From: Cyanosarcina radialis HA8281-LM2
Lineage (GTDB): Bacteria; Cyanobacteriota; Cyanobacteriia; Cyanobacteriales; CCAP-1448
Length of the DNA stretch: 64,000 bases
Direction of reading: 5' to 3'
Assembly: GCA_019359615.1 (NCBI GenBank)
Contig: JAHHHA010000018.1
Coordinates: 60,564 to 124,563, forward strand
The translations under genes and the position numbers were made by a program. Shown one piece after another: positions 7,637 to 16,151 of the stretch; the stretch's first letter is position 1, and each line of letters begins with the position of its first letter. The notes below the pieces were generated by a model that was not told the origin of the DNA, did not search any database, and saw only the letters and a list, made by a program, of their open reading frames with translations.

Positions 7637-7677
7637 CCCCTCTCCCAAGCTTGGGAGAGGGGTTGGGGGTGAGGGCA
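7637..7677. repeat. 26-bp perfect palindrome plus GGGTGAGGGC tail (interspersed repeat)
   Basis: Positions 7637-7662 read CCCCTCTCCCAAG followed by its exact reverse complement. The tail GTTGGGGGTGAGGGC (7663-7677) belongs to a repeat family seen also at 26108-26206, 43797-43860, 55530-55640 and in the Rubisco activase linker (56085-56180). It lies 25 bases after the radical SAM stop and could act as a hairpin at the transcript end, though no T-run follows. Confidence 0.75.
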
Positions 7678-7813
7678 AACCAGGTTTCGCTTAGCGGATC
7701 GAGAGTCTAAGGAGATTTCTGGAAAAGCGATCGCCATCCTCAATTTGAACTACCCCACAGCGATCGTAACTTAAGGCAAACTTTAGCTACAGTTTATCGA
7801 TTTTAGTGTTAAC

Positions 7814-7819
7814 TATAAT
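7814..7819 (+). promoter_or_regulatory. Candidate -10 box for gltD
   Basis: A consensus TATAAT lies 40 bases before the gltD ATG. No good -35 hexamer is present 17 bases upstream, which would fit an activator-dependent promoter. I looked for an NtcA site (GTA-N8-TAC) at the expected distance and did not find one. Confidence 0.35.
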
Positions 7820-7858
7820 TCATAAGCACCGATCGAGAACGCCAACAGGGACACGAGT

Positions 7859-9337
7859 ATGGGCAAGCCGACTGGATTTATCGAATTTCTGCGCGAGGTA
7901 GCTTCGGAACTTTCTCCAAGCGATCGCATCCACAACTGGGACGAATTTCACCTGCATATGCCGGAGGATAAACTCCGCAACCAGGCAGCGCGGTGTATGG
8001 ATTGCGGTACGCCATTTTGTCACACGGGAACGCTCATCAGTGGCATGGCGAGCGGTTGCCCGATCAACAACCTGATTCCGGAATGGAACGACCTAGTATA
8101 TCGCGGACTCTGGCAGGAAGCCCTCGATCGCCTGCACAAAACTAACAACTTCCCCGAATTCACCGGCCGGGTTTGCCCCGCACCTTGCGAAGGTTCCTGC
8201 GTCCTCGGCATCCACAACCCGGCCGTTACGATCAAAAATATCGAATGCGAAATTATCGATAAAGGCTGGGAGGAAGGTTGGATCGCCCCCGAACTGCCCG
8301 CCAAACGGACTGGAAAAAAAGTCGCGATCGTCGGTTCCGGGCCCGCTGGACTTTGCGCCGCCGCCCAACTCAACAAGGCCGGGCATTGGGTGACGGTATT
8401 TGAACGAGCCGATCGTCCTGGGGGATTGCTGATGTACGGCATCCCCAACATGAAGCTAGATAAAGAAAAAGTCGTCCTGCGCCGGATCGAGGTCTTAGAA
8501 GCCGAGGGCATCGAGTTCGTCTGCAATACCGAGATTGGCAAAGATATCTCTGCTGAAAACTTGCTCAAAGACTTCGACGCGGTGGTGCTGTGCACTGGTG
8601 CTACCAAGCCTCGCGATCTGCCCATTGAAGGTCGGCAATTGCAGGGCATCCACTTCGCGATGGACTTTTTGACAGCGAACATGAGAGCAATCCTCGATGG
8701 CAGCGGCGATTTCATCTCTGCCAAGGACAAGGATGTGGTGATTATCGGAGGTGGCGATACTGGTACCGACTGCGTGGGGACTTCCCTGCGCCACGGTTGC
8801 CGCAGCCTAGTGCAACTGGAAATTATGAACCAACCCCCTCCAGAACGCGCGGCTGACAATCCCTGGCCGGAATGGCCCAAGATTTACCGGATGGACTACG
8901 GACAGGAAGAAGCCGCCGCCAAATTCGGCAGCGATCCGCGCGTCTATCTGACTACTGCCACCGACTTCGAGGGCGACGAGAACGGCAACGTCAAGGCCAT
9001 TCGTACCGTCCAGGTGCAGTGGGAAAGAAACGAAAAAGGTCAATTTATCCCCAATCCCGTTCCTGGAACGGAAAAAGTTCTGCCCGCCCAACTGGTTCTA
9101 TTAGCGATGGGTTTCCTCGGCCCGGAACAACCGCTGCTCGACGCTTTAGGGATCGATCGCGATCCTCGCAGCAACGTCAAAGCCGAATATGGCAAATACG
9201 CCACCAGCATTCCGGGAGTGTTCGCCGCTGGTGATTGTCGTCGAGGTCAAAGTCTAGTAGTTTGGGCGTTCAATGAAGGTCGCGGTGCCGCCCGCGAGTG
9301 CGATCTCTATTTAATGGGAAGTACTGATTTGCCATAA
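7859..9337 (+). CDS. gltD: Glutamate synthase (NADPH-type) small subunit
   Basis: The 492-residue protein has the GltD layout. The N-terminal iron-sulfur region contains [10 protein letters not shown] (about 41-50) and CPAPCEGSC (about 107-115). An FAD-binding GSGPAG follows at about 151-156, then an NAD(P)H-binding GGGDTG at about 290-295, and the C-terminal FAD contact [10 protein letters not shown]. It would pass electrons from NADPH to the large subunit, which makes glutamate from glutamine and 2-oxoglutarate; the large subunit is not in this window. Length is normal. Homologous NAD(P)H-dependent beta-subunit-like proteins exist, but the full-length match to GltD is good. Confidence 0.93.
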   Translation: MGKPTGFIEFLREVASELSPSDRIHNWDEFHLHMPEDKLRNQAARCMDCGTPFCHTGTLISGMASGCPINNLIPEWNDLVYRGLWQEALDRLHKTNNFPEFTGRVCPAPCEGSCVLGIHNPAVTIKNIECEIIDKGWEEGWIAPELPAKRTGKKVAIVGSGPAGLCAAAQLNKAGHWVTVFERADRPGGLLMYGIPNMKLDKEKVVLRRIEVLEAEGIEFVCNTEIGKDISAENLLKDFDAVVLCTGATKPRDLPIEGRQLQGIHFAMDFLTANMRAILDGSGDFISAKDKDVVIIGGGDTGTDCVGTSLRHGCRSLVQLEIMNQPPPERAADNPWPEWPKIYRMDYGQEEAAAKFGSDPRVYLTTATDFEGDENGNVKAIRTVQVQWERNEKGQFIPNPVPGTEKVLPAQLVLLAMGFLGPEQPLLDALGIDRDPRSNVKAEYGKYATSIPGVFAAGDCRRGQSLVVWAFNEGRGAARECDLYLMGSTDLP

Positions 9338-9410
9338 GAAAGTTAGTGTGCGTTTCGGCGATCGCAGATAATAGTCTTAATCGACGTTATCCTTACTCGC
9401 TCCCAGCGTT

Positions 9411-10610
9411 ATGAGCATTTCTGCGTCTCAACCGAAGGTCTTGTGGTTGCAAGTTTGCAGCCTAGCTGGGGTTCAAGGAGCGATTACCCTAGCATGGGTA
9501 ATTTATAATGCCTACCTGCCGCAGCTATTAGTTGAATACGGGTTTGCTCCTCAGTTTGCCGTTACTTTACTGGTAATAGAGAACGCTTTGGGAGTAATAA
9601 TGGAGCCGTTGATGGGGGCATTGTCTGATGGCACTAGACGCTGGACTAGTACGCGATTGCCCCTAATCTGGCTGGGAGTTATCTTATCAGCGGTTTTGTT
9701 TGTTGCCATTCCCGCTATAGTTATTTTCCGCCAAGTATCGGCGATCGCCAGTTGGATATTACCTGGAGTGGTAATCGCTTGGGCTTTAGCCATGACCGTG
9801 TTTCGATCGCCAGCGATCTCTTTGTTGGGCAAGTATGCTAGACCTGCGGCTTTACCTCTAGCAGCTAGTTTGCTAACCATTAGTAGCGGTCTGATTGGGG
9901 CTTTTAGACCGATCGCTCAAAAGTCGATTTTAAGCTTAGGACCATTTTTGACGTTTGCCATTGGCTCGGCGGTCATGCTCATCGCTGTCGCCGTTTTGCG
10001 ATCGTCCCACCCTCCAGAAACCGCCGCCGAAACGACGATCTTTGAGCCGATTTCCTGGCAGCGATTAATTTCACCCCTGCTACTAATCGCCGGAACTGGG
10101 GCCGGAGTAGCGTGGGGTTCCCGCTTGCTATTCGATACCCTGCGCCTCACTTTAGAACGAGAATCACCCCAAGATGCTAGTTCGCTGGTATTGGGCATTT
10201 CTATCGCCTTAGCCTTTGCAGCTTTACCAGCGGGGGCCTTTGCCGCTAAGGTAGGGAACCGCACCGCCACCCTTTTAGGGTTGGCAGTTACAGCCGGATT
10301 GTTGCTGCTGGTAGGATTCATCCCCAATCGCACCACGATCGCTATTGCCATCTTAGGCGCGATCGGCTCTTTCTCTGCGATCTCGAACGGAGTGGTACCC
10401 TTCGCCCTCTCTCAAGTCCCTCGCTATCGGTCTGGATTGGCAGTAGGAATGTATTTTTCTGGGTTGTCGGCGGCTAGCAGTTTGTTTGGCCTCGTCTTTG
10501 GAGCGCAGGCTCAGATTTCGCCGGGATTAGCAGCAGTTGTCGGCGCGTTTGCCTTTGGGGCAGCGGTTTTGTGCATTTCTGCCAGTAAAGACGAGATCCG
10601 CGATCGATAA
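9411..10610 (+). CDS. Major facilitator superfamily transporter
   Basis: The 399-residue protein is very hydrophobic with about 12 membrane segments. The motif EPLMGALSDGTRRW after the second helix is the MFS A-type loop, and a matching PAGAFAAKVGNRTA occurs at the equivalent point of the second half. The opening (GVQGAITLAWVIYNAYLPQ) resembles the sugar-carrier-like SLC45/GPH branch. The substrate is unknown. It follows gltD by 73 bp and might be cotranscribed, with no obvious functional link. Confidence 0.85.
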   Translation: MSISASQPKVLWLQVCSLAGVQGAITLAWVIYNAYLPQLLVEYGFAPQFAVTLLVIENALGVIMEPLMGALSDGTRRWTSTRLPLIWLGVILSAVLFVAIPAIVIFRQVSAIASWILPGVVIAWALAMTVFRSPAISLLGKYARPAALPLAASLLTISSGLIGAFRPIAQKSILSLGPFLTFAIGSAVMLIAVAVLRSSHPPETAAETTIFEPISWQRLISPLLLIAGTGAGVAWGSRLLFDTLRLTLERESPQDASSLVLGISIALAFAALPAGAFAAKVGNRTATLLGLAVTAGLLLLVGFIPNRTTIAIAILGAIGSFSAISNGVVPFALSQVPRYRSGLAVGMYFSGLSAASSLFGLVFGAQAQISPGLAAVVGAFAFGAAVLCISASKDEIRDR

Positions 10611-10791
10611 ATTATTTTGAGTCCGCTGAACTTTTTTCTTTGAACTCAGTCTAAACATCTATACTAAGATTCGATCGAATTCACCAGATCCTTCTACATC
10701 CTGCTGAAATCTTCATTTAGCCTCGATCGCATCTAATTACTGGAAATATCTTATTCTTTCGATTCTCCAACTAGCCTAGAGATTGATAACT

Positions 10792-12222
10792 ATGGCGAAT
10801 AACTCAAACGCCAGTGCCTCCAAAGTCTTGCACGTCCTCAATCGCCTGAGTTTTGGCCCCCGACCTGGCGATCTCGAAAACGCCAAATCGATGGGAATAG
10901 AAGCCTACATTAAGTCTCAGATATCACCAAATTCCATCCCTGAATCCCAGAGCGTCCAACAGCAATTGAGTAGTTTAGAGACATTGCGTTTAAGCCCGCG
11001 AGAACTGAAGGCAGAGTTCGATCGATTGCGGCAAACCTCGCAAGATCCCAAAGTCTTCAGTAAAGCTCAAAATCAGTGGCGCAAGCTGGTGATGGACGAA
11101 GCGATTCAAGCCCGTTTCGTCAGAGCGATGGATAGCAATCGCCAACTCCAAGAAGTGATGGTAGACTTCTGGTTCAATCACTTCAACGTTTGGATGTTAA
11201 AAGGTCTAGCCACGCTCTGGACTGGAAGCTACGAAGAACAAGCTATCAGACCTAACGCTTTGGGAAAATTTCGCCAATTGTTGGGTAGCGTCGCCAAGCA
11301 TCCAGCCATGTTGTTTTATTTAGATAATTGGCTCAATACTGCCCCCAACAGCCCTGGAGTTCGCGGACAATTTAACGGGCTAAATGAAAACTACGCCCGC
11401 GAATTGATGGAATTACACACTTTAGGAGTCGATGGTGGCTATACTCAAAAAGATGTGGTGGCCTTGGCTCAGATCTTGACGGGCTGGGGATTGGAGCGGC
11501 CGAAGCGCCGCATGGCAGCGAACGCACCACCGCCACCACCCCCAACAGATAACAACGGTTTCTTCTTTGACCCCGATCGACACGATTTTAGCGATAAAGT
11601 GTTTTTGGGCAAGACCATCAAAGGTAGCGGTATAGCTGAAGGGGAAGAAGTTTTAGATCTTTTAGCCCGCCATCCGTCAACCGCGCGTCATATTAGTTAT
11701 AAGCTGGCTCAATACTTTGTCAGCGATCGCCCCCCTGCACCTTTAGTCGCCAAGCTAGCTAAAACTTTTCAAGAAAAAGATGGCGACATCAAAGCGATAC
11801 TCAACACTTTATTCTCATCTGAGGAGTTTCTGAGTCCGAAAAACTACAACGCTAAGTTTAAGACTCCCTACCAATACGTAATTTCCATGGTTCGGGCTAC
11901 CGATACCGAAATCCCTAACTTCCACCAATTCAATGGTTTTTTGACTCAGATGGGAATGCCAGTTTACGGTCATCGAGAACCCGACGGATACAAAAATACC
12001 GAAGATGCTTGGTTAAACCCAGATGCTTTGCTGCGCCGGATCGAGTTTGCTACTAGATTGGGCAATCGGCAATTCGGTAAATCTAAGCCTCTAGATGTCG
12101 GGCAACTCAGTAACACCCTCGGTAACAATTTCTCCAATCGCACCAGAGAAGTCGTAGCTAGCAGCCCCCCTAAAATGCAGCTAGTGCTGATGTTGGGCAG
12201 CCCTGAGTTTATGAAACGTTGA
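10792..12222 (+). CDS. DUF1800 family protein
   Basis: The 476-residue protein shows the DUF1800 pattern: HVLNRLSFGPRPGDLENA near the N-terminus, VMVDFWFNHFNVW at about 125, LNENYARELMELHTLGVDGG at about 200, and TGWGLERP. A proline-rich loop (PPPPPPTDNN) lies near 245. I start at the ATG at 10792; a TTG 9 bases upstream is less likely. Genes for DUF1800 and DUF1501 proteins are regularly adjacent in bacteria, as they are here (next gene at 12335), and are thought to act together at the cell surface, function unknown. No signal peptide is visible. Confidence 0.88.
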   Translation: MANNSNASASKVLHVLNRLSFGPRPGDLENAKSMGIEAYIKSQISPNSIPESQSVQQQLSSLETLRLSPRELKAEFDRLRQTSQDPKVFSKAQNQWRKLVMDEAIQARFVRAMDSNRQLQEVMVDFWFNHFNVWMLKGLATLWTGSYEEQAIRPNALGKFRQLLGSVAKHPAMLFYLDNWLNTAPNSPGVRGQFNGLNENYARELMELHTLGVDGGYTQKDVVALAQILTGWGLERPKRRMAANAPPPPPPTDNNGFFFDPDRHDFSDKVFLGKTIKGSGIAEGEEVLDLLARHPSTARHISYKLAQYFVSDRPPAPLVAKLAKTFQEKDGDIKAILNTLFSSEEFLSPKNYNAKFKTPYQYVISMVRATDTEIPNFHQFNGFLTQMGMPVYGHREPDGYKNTEDAWLNPDALLRRIEFATRLGNRQFGKSKPLDVGQLSNTLGNNFSNRTREVVASSPPKMQLVLMLGSPEFMKR

Positions 12223-12225
12223 AGA

Positions 12226-12260
12226 GGGCATGGGGCATAGGGCATGGGGCATGGGGCATA
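12226..12260. repeat. STRR heptamers GGGCATG/GGGCATA
   Basis: Five units of the GGGGCAT/AGGGCAT family lie between the DUF1800 and DUF1501 genes, starting 4 bases after the DUF1800 stop codon. Confidence 0.85.
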
Positions 12261-12334
12261 GCCACATATCATTTATTCTGCTTAGGTAACTTAGCAAACT
12301 TTTTCTATTAGCGATCGACTCTAGGTGAGGACAT

Positions 12335-13564
12335 ATGATAAATCGACGCAAATTTCTACAACAAATCAGTTTGACTTCTGGGGCGGCAATCGTCGCTATT
12401 GGTAGCCACGGTTGGATTGCCAAAAGCGTTAACGGCCAAACCAATCGCCAGCGAACGATCGTTATCTTTTTACGGGGCGGGGCTGATGGCTTGAATATAG
12501 TTGTTCCCTATGGAGAAAGTGCTTACTACGACTACCGCCCCCAAATCGCTATTGCCCCACCTGGAGATTCCCAAGGGGCGCTAGAATTAGACGATCGCTT
12601 TGGCTTGAACCCAGCTTTAGCGGCTTTAATGCCGTTGTGGCAGCAAGGTAGTTTGGCCTTCGTCCATGCCTGCGGTTATCCAGAGGCTACCCAGTCGCAC
12701 TTCGATGCTCAAAAATATATGGAAGTCGGTAGCACTAATATTCGCCGCAGCCTCGATGGGTGGATGAATCGGCTGCTGTCGGAACTATCAACTCCAGCCC
12801 CTACCAAAGCCGTCGGCTTAGGAGCGACTATGCCTCGCATTCTGTCGGGACGAATGCCTGTAGCCCTACTGCCGCTGGGTAGAAATCCTCAACGTCCTTC
12901 GCCGATCGATCGCCCGCAAATTTCCTCGCTGTTCGATCGCCTTTATACGGGTAACGATTCCATCAGCAAAGCCTATCAGCAAGGACGAGTAGCCAGAGAG
13001 CAACTGTTGAGAGATCTCGAAGAAGAAGCGATGGCGGCTGACAACGGTGCGCCTCCACCTAAAGGTTTTGCTGTCGATGCCCGCAAGATGGCCCGCATTA
13101 TGGTGAAAGACCCTAGCACCCAACTCGGTTTTTTAGACTTAGGTGGCTGGGATACTCACGTCAATCAAGGAAAGCATGAAGGTCAGCTAGGCAGAAACTT
13201 AAAATCTTTAGGAGAAGGTTTAGCTGTTTTAGTCCAAGAGTTAGGCGATATTTATTCTCAAACGGCGATCGTCGTCATGTCGGAATTCGGTCGCACCGCC
13301 CGCGAAAATGGCAACGGCGGTACAGATCACGGCAGCGGTAACGTCATGTGGTTGTTGGGCGGCAGTCTTAAAGGGCGCAAAGTTTATGGTGAATGGCCTG
13401 GTTTATCAGAATCTCAGCTATTAGGCGGTCGATACCTCAAAGTGACTACCGATTATCGCGACGTACTGGCCAGCGTCCTCACCCAGCACATGGAACTCAA
13501 TCCAGAAAAGTTAAGTGCGGTCTTGCCCGGTTATTCTTCCAGTAGCAAAATGGTGTTGTTCTGA
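12335..13564 (+). CDS. DUF1501 family protein with Tat signal
   Basis: The 409-residue protein starts MINRRKFLQQISLTSGAA, a twin-arginine signal, so it is probably folded before export. DUF1501 features follow: IVIFLRGGADGLNIVVPYG at about 44, an FGLNPALAALMPLW segment, GGWDTHVNQG at about 268 and SEFGRTARENGNGGTDHG at about 312. The fold belongs to the alkaline phosphatase/sulfatase-like group and may bind metal through the Asp/His residues of the last motifs. GGTGAGG before the ATG at 12335 supports the start. It is paired with the DUF1800 gene upstream. Confidence 0.9.
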   Translation: MINRRKFLQQISLTSGAAIVAIGSHGWIAKSVNGQTNRQRTIVIFLRGGADGLNIVVPYGESAYYDYRPQIAIAPPGDSQGALELDDRFGLNPALAALMPLWQQGSLAFVHACGYPEATQSHFDAQKYMEVGSTNIRRSLDGWMNRLLSELSTPAPTKAVGLGATMPRILSGRMPVALLPLGRNPQRPSPIDRPQISSLFDRLYTGNDSISKAYQQGRVAREQLLRDLEEEAMAADNGAPPPKGFAVDARKMARIMVKDPSTQLGFLDLGGWDTHVNQGKHEGQLGRNLKSLGEGLAVLVQELGDIYSQTAIVVMSEFGRTARENGNGGTDHGSGNVMWLLGGSLKGRKVYGEWPGLSESQLLGGRYLKVTTDYRDVLASVLTQHMELNPEKLSAVLPGYSSSSKMVLF

Positions 13565-13630
13565 GGGAGATGGGGAGATGGGGAGATGGGGAGAAAATTA
13601 ACAACTGACAACTGACAACTGACAACTGAC
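13564..13630. repeat. GGGGAGAT octamers followed by AACTGAC heptamers
   Basis: Three to four GGGGAGAT units (13567-13594) begin directly after the DUF1501 stop codon and are followed by four AACTGAC heptamers (13600-13630). Two unrelated tandem families therefore sit side by side between two convergent genes. Confidence 0.85.
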
Positions 13631-13639
13631 TTCTAAATC

Positions 13640-15169
13640 CTATCTCGATCGCGGTCTTCCTAAAGTGGTGATGTAGAGAACTGCTTCGTTGGTGGGGATG
13701 CCCAAGACTTCGTTGACTCGATCGTCAAAAAAGCCCCCAATTCCACTGACACCCAAATCGAGCCGGATCGCAGCTAAGTTGAGTCTTTGCCCCAAATGAC
13801 CCGCATCTAAGTGTAAGTAACGGTAAACGCGATCGCCATATTTAGCTACGGCTGTTTCCAAATCGGCCGTATGGAACAGCACGGCCCCAGCATCTCGACC
13901 CAGATCTTGCCCCAAACACAAGTAATGTAATTCTCGCCTAAAATTCTTAAACCGAATTTGCCGCAATTCTTGAGCCTTGGGAGCGTAATAATAACACCCT
14001 TCTTCTAAACCCATGACTCCAGAAACGGCAATAAAGGTTTCGATCGGGTTTAAATCGCCATAATCTGGGGCCCCATCTAAACCCTGTTCGACGTAGTGCT
14101 GGGGTTGATAGGTGAAATCTAGTAAGGCTTTGAGTTCTTCTAAAGTCAGATCGGCACCGCTGTAAGCGCGGGTAGAACGGCGGTTGAGAATGGTAGTTTC
14201 TAGCCCTTCGAGATTTTCTCCCCAATCGATCGGGGGCGAGACAGTAGAAACTTTCAAACAAAAGGGAAAGTTATACTTATCCTCTACCGATGTTTCCTTG
14301 CCCTCTTCAGTTGGTGGAGGCGGTTGTTCGACGATCTGAGTAACTTGATGAAAATATTTCAGCAGTTCTCCATCGGGAATTTGGGGATAATCGTTAGTGA
14401 CAGTAGAAGATAAGGCGGTGATGCCTGGGGGTAAATTCTGCTCGATCTCTCGTAAATCTGCTAAAGGAATGACTGCGATCGCTCCTTCTTGTTGGGAATC
14501 TAGATAAAGTAACCGATCGACTGCTTCATCTAAAAATCCGGCGATGAGGTGGGGACGAAAATCGTTCATCGCCGCTGCTAGTTCGATATTGCCCAGCAAA
14601 TGGCCCGTATCTAGAAAAATGCGTCGATAAGCTCGATCTTGATAGCGCCAAGCCGATCGATAGAAAATAGCTGTAGTAATTATCGCTATTTGGGTACTTT
14701 CTAGCACCGGATGCCAAAAACAAGCCGTTTGCAATGTTTGCCAAACTTCATTCGACCAAAAATGAATCAGAGAATGAGTTTTCGGCTGATAGTTATACAG
14801 TCCCGGCGGTAAGAGAGGCGTACCGCGAGAGATCAGATAAACTTCTGCTGGATACAATCCCCCCGCTGAAGGTGCGGCCCGCAGATACAGATCGTTGCCC
14901 ATCATCGTTGGCAGTCTAGCTGTCAAGCCATAACTGCACAGCAGCAACCGCGATAGCCGCTCCCACCACTGGTTGTCAGGGGAGGAGTCGAGCAGATCTT
15001 CGTCTTTGAGGTAAGGTTTGAGATCGAAAGAAGTGCCAATTTTGTATTCTTTAAACGGCTCTGGTTGCGTTGCCCAATCTAGTCCCTGACTTTTAGAGGC
15101 GATCGTTTCTGGATCGTATTTGGTACGCTCGTGGTAATGCTGAGCCATTGATACTCGCGGTTGTGCCAT
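13640..15169 (-). CDS. SagB/ThcOx-type nitroreductase-fold protein, double domain
   Basis: The 509-residue protein contains two FMN-dependent nitroreductase-like halves. The first, about 60-270, contains LPTMMGNDLYLRAAPSAGGL followed by YPAEVYLIS. The second, about 300-505, contains ILNRRSTRAYSGADLTLEEL, the conserved start of SagB-type dehydrogenases. Such proteins oxidise azolines to azoles in RiPP pathways, but cyanobacterial stand-alone copies are common and have no known substrate. No cyclodehydratase gene is nearby. The start at 15169 or at the internal ATG at 15148 cannot be resolved; neither has a clear ribosome site. Confidence 0.85.
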   Translation of the reverse strand: MAQPRVSMAQHYHERTKYDPETIASKSQGLDWATQPEPFKEYKIGTSFDLKPYLKDEDLLDSSPDNQWWERLSRLLLCSYGLTARLPTMMGNDLYLRAAPSAGGLYPAEVYLISRGTPLLPPGLYNYQPKTHSLIHFWSNEVWQTLQTACFWHPVLESTQIAIITTAIFYRSAWRYQDRAYRRIFLDTGHLLGNIELAAAMNDFRPHLIAGFLDEAVDRLLYLDSQQEGAIAVIPLADLREIEQNLPPGITALSSTVTNDYPQIPDGELLKYFHQVTQIVEQPPPPTEEGKETSVEDKYNFPFCLKVSTVSPPIDWGENLEGLETTILNRRSTRAYSGADLTLEELKALLDFTYQPQHYVEQGLDGAPDYGDLNPIETFIAVSGVMGLEEGCYYYAPKAQELRQIRFKNFRRELHYLCLGQDLGRDAGAVLFHTADLETAVAKYGDRVYRYLHLDAGHLGQRLNLAAIRLDLGVSGIGGFFDDRVNEVLGIPTNEAVLYITTLGRPRSR

Positions 15170-15514
15170 AAAACAGCAGTCCAGAATCCAAAAGGAGAAA
15201 AAGTACGGCAGGCAAAACTCTTTTGGTTCGATCTAGTTTCTCTTTACATCTGGCTCGCGATCCAGGAGGCGAGATCGTCGATCTTAACCACCCCTAATTG
15301 TAGACTGTCAAATCGAAGATTTTGGCAAGCATCTCAGTCCGAGCGGTCGCTTCCTTCGGAGTATAATCAACAGCAAGCGATCGAATATACTGCGATCGAG
15401 TCCCGATCGCTCCTACAGAAATATATGCAGATCGATATCGAGTCGAACGAAGAATACGAACCTGTCAGCCGACTATAAATCTGTTGTTAAATTAGCAAGC
15501 CGAGACAAACAGCT
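15170..15514. other. Divergent intergenic region without a visible gene
   Basis: This region separates the SagB-like gene (leftward) from mntA (rightward). One reading frame of about 105 codons crosses it but has no ribosome site and no protein-like pattern. Several CGATCG sites are present. I see no terminator or tRNA. Confidence 0.4.
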
Positions 15515-15829
15515 ATGAAAACTAACAATATTAACTTATCAACGGAGCGAGTCAAGCAATTTTGCGATCGCTGGCAGATTACTGAATTTGCTCTCTTTGG
15601 TTCTGTTCTACGAGATGATTTTCGGCCGGAGAGTGATATTGATGTCTTAGTCACCTTTTCTCCAGAGGCACATCACACCTTACTCGATCTAGTACGCATG
15701 GAAAACGAACTCAAGGAAATCTACCAACGAGATGTAGATTTAGTCAGCCGCAGAGGAATCGAGCAAAGTCTTAACTATCTGCGTCGCCATGAGATTTTGT
15801 CTTCGGCTCAGGTAATTTATGCAGCGTGA
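15515..15829 (+). CDS. mntA: MntA-type nucleotidyltransferase antitoxin
   Basis: The 104-residue protein has the minimal nucleotidyltransferase motif G29-S30 followed by D41-x-D43 (FALFGSVLRDDFRPESDIDV) and a third acidic position at about D75. In type VII toxin-antitoxin systems such MntA proteins AMPylate and silence the partner HEPN toxin. The partner gene starts inside this gene's last codons (11-bp overlap), which is the usual arrangement. Confidence 0.88.
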   Translation: MKTNNINLSTERVKQFCDRWQITEFALFGSVLRDDFRPESDIDVLVTFSPEAHHTLLDLVRMENELKEIYQRDVDLVSRRGIEQSLNYLRRHEILSSAQVIYAA

Positions 15830-16151
15830 TATTCAATTTTTGTTAGATATGCTAGAGTCAGCAAAATTAGCGACTCGCTATGTTGCAGAAAAGTCTAAAA
15901 ATGATTTTCTCTCAGATAGGCAATTGCAAGATGCTGTCATCAGAAGACTCGGTATTATCGGAGAAGCATCTCGTCGAATCTCAGAAACAACTCGTCAAAG
16001 TATCCCCACTATTCCTTGGGTTGAAATTAGCGGAATGCGAAATCGCTTAATTCATGAATATGACGATTTGGATCTGGATATTGTTTGGGAGACTGTCAAA
16101 ATTAGTCTTCCTATTACGATCGACGAACTCGAAAAAATTCTAACTATCTAA
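15819..16151 (+). CDS. hepT: HepT-type HEPN ribonuclease toxin
   Basis: The 110-residue DUF86/HEPN protein carries the RX4HXY motif (R74, H79, Y81 in RNRLIHEY), the signature of HepT toxins. In characterised systems it is an RNase inactivated by MntA-catalysed AMPylation of the Tyr in this motif. It overlaps mntA by 11 bp upstream and overlaps the oppositely oriented OpuB gene by 12 bp at its 3' end. All key residues are present, so the module is probably functional. Confidence 0.88.
   Translation: MQRDIQFLLDMLESAKLATRYVAEKSKNDFLSDRQLQDAVIRRLGIIGEASRRISETTRQSIPTIPWVEISGMRNRLIHEYDDLDLDIVWETVKISLPITIDELEKILTI

Noticed and set aside
7741..7860. NtcA-activated promoter for gltD
   Set aside because: No GTA-N8-TAC site was found at the right distance from the TATAAT at 7814.
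13640..15169. SagB-like gene as part of a RiPP azoline cluster
   Set aside because: No cyclodehydratase, precursor peptide or exporter gene is nearby; stand-alone copies are common.
15161..15478. Plus-strand frame of about 105 codons between the SagB-like gene and mntA
   Set aside because: It has no ribosome site, no domain pattern and a mixed composition typical of intergenic sequence, and its start overlaps the SagB-like gene start antisense.
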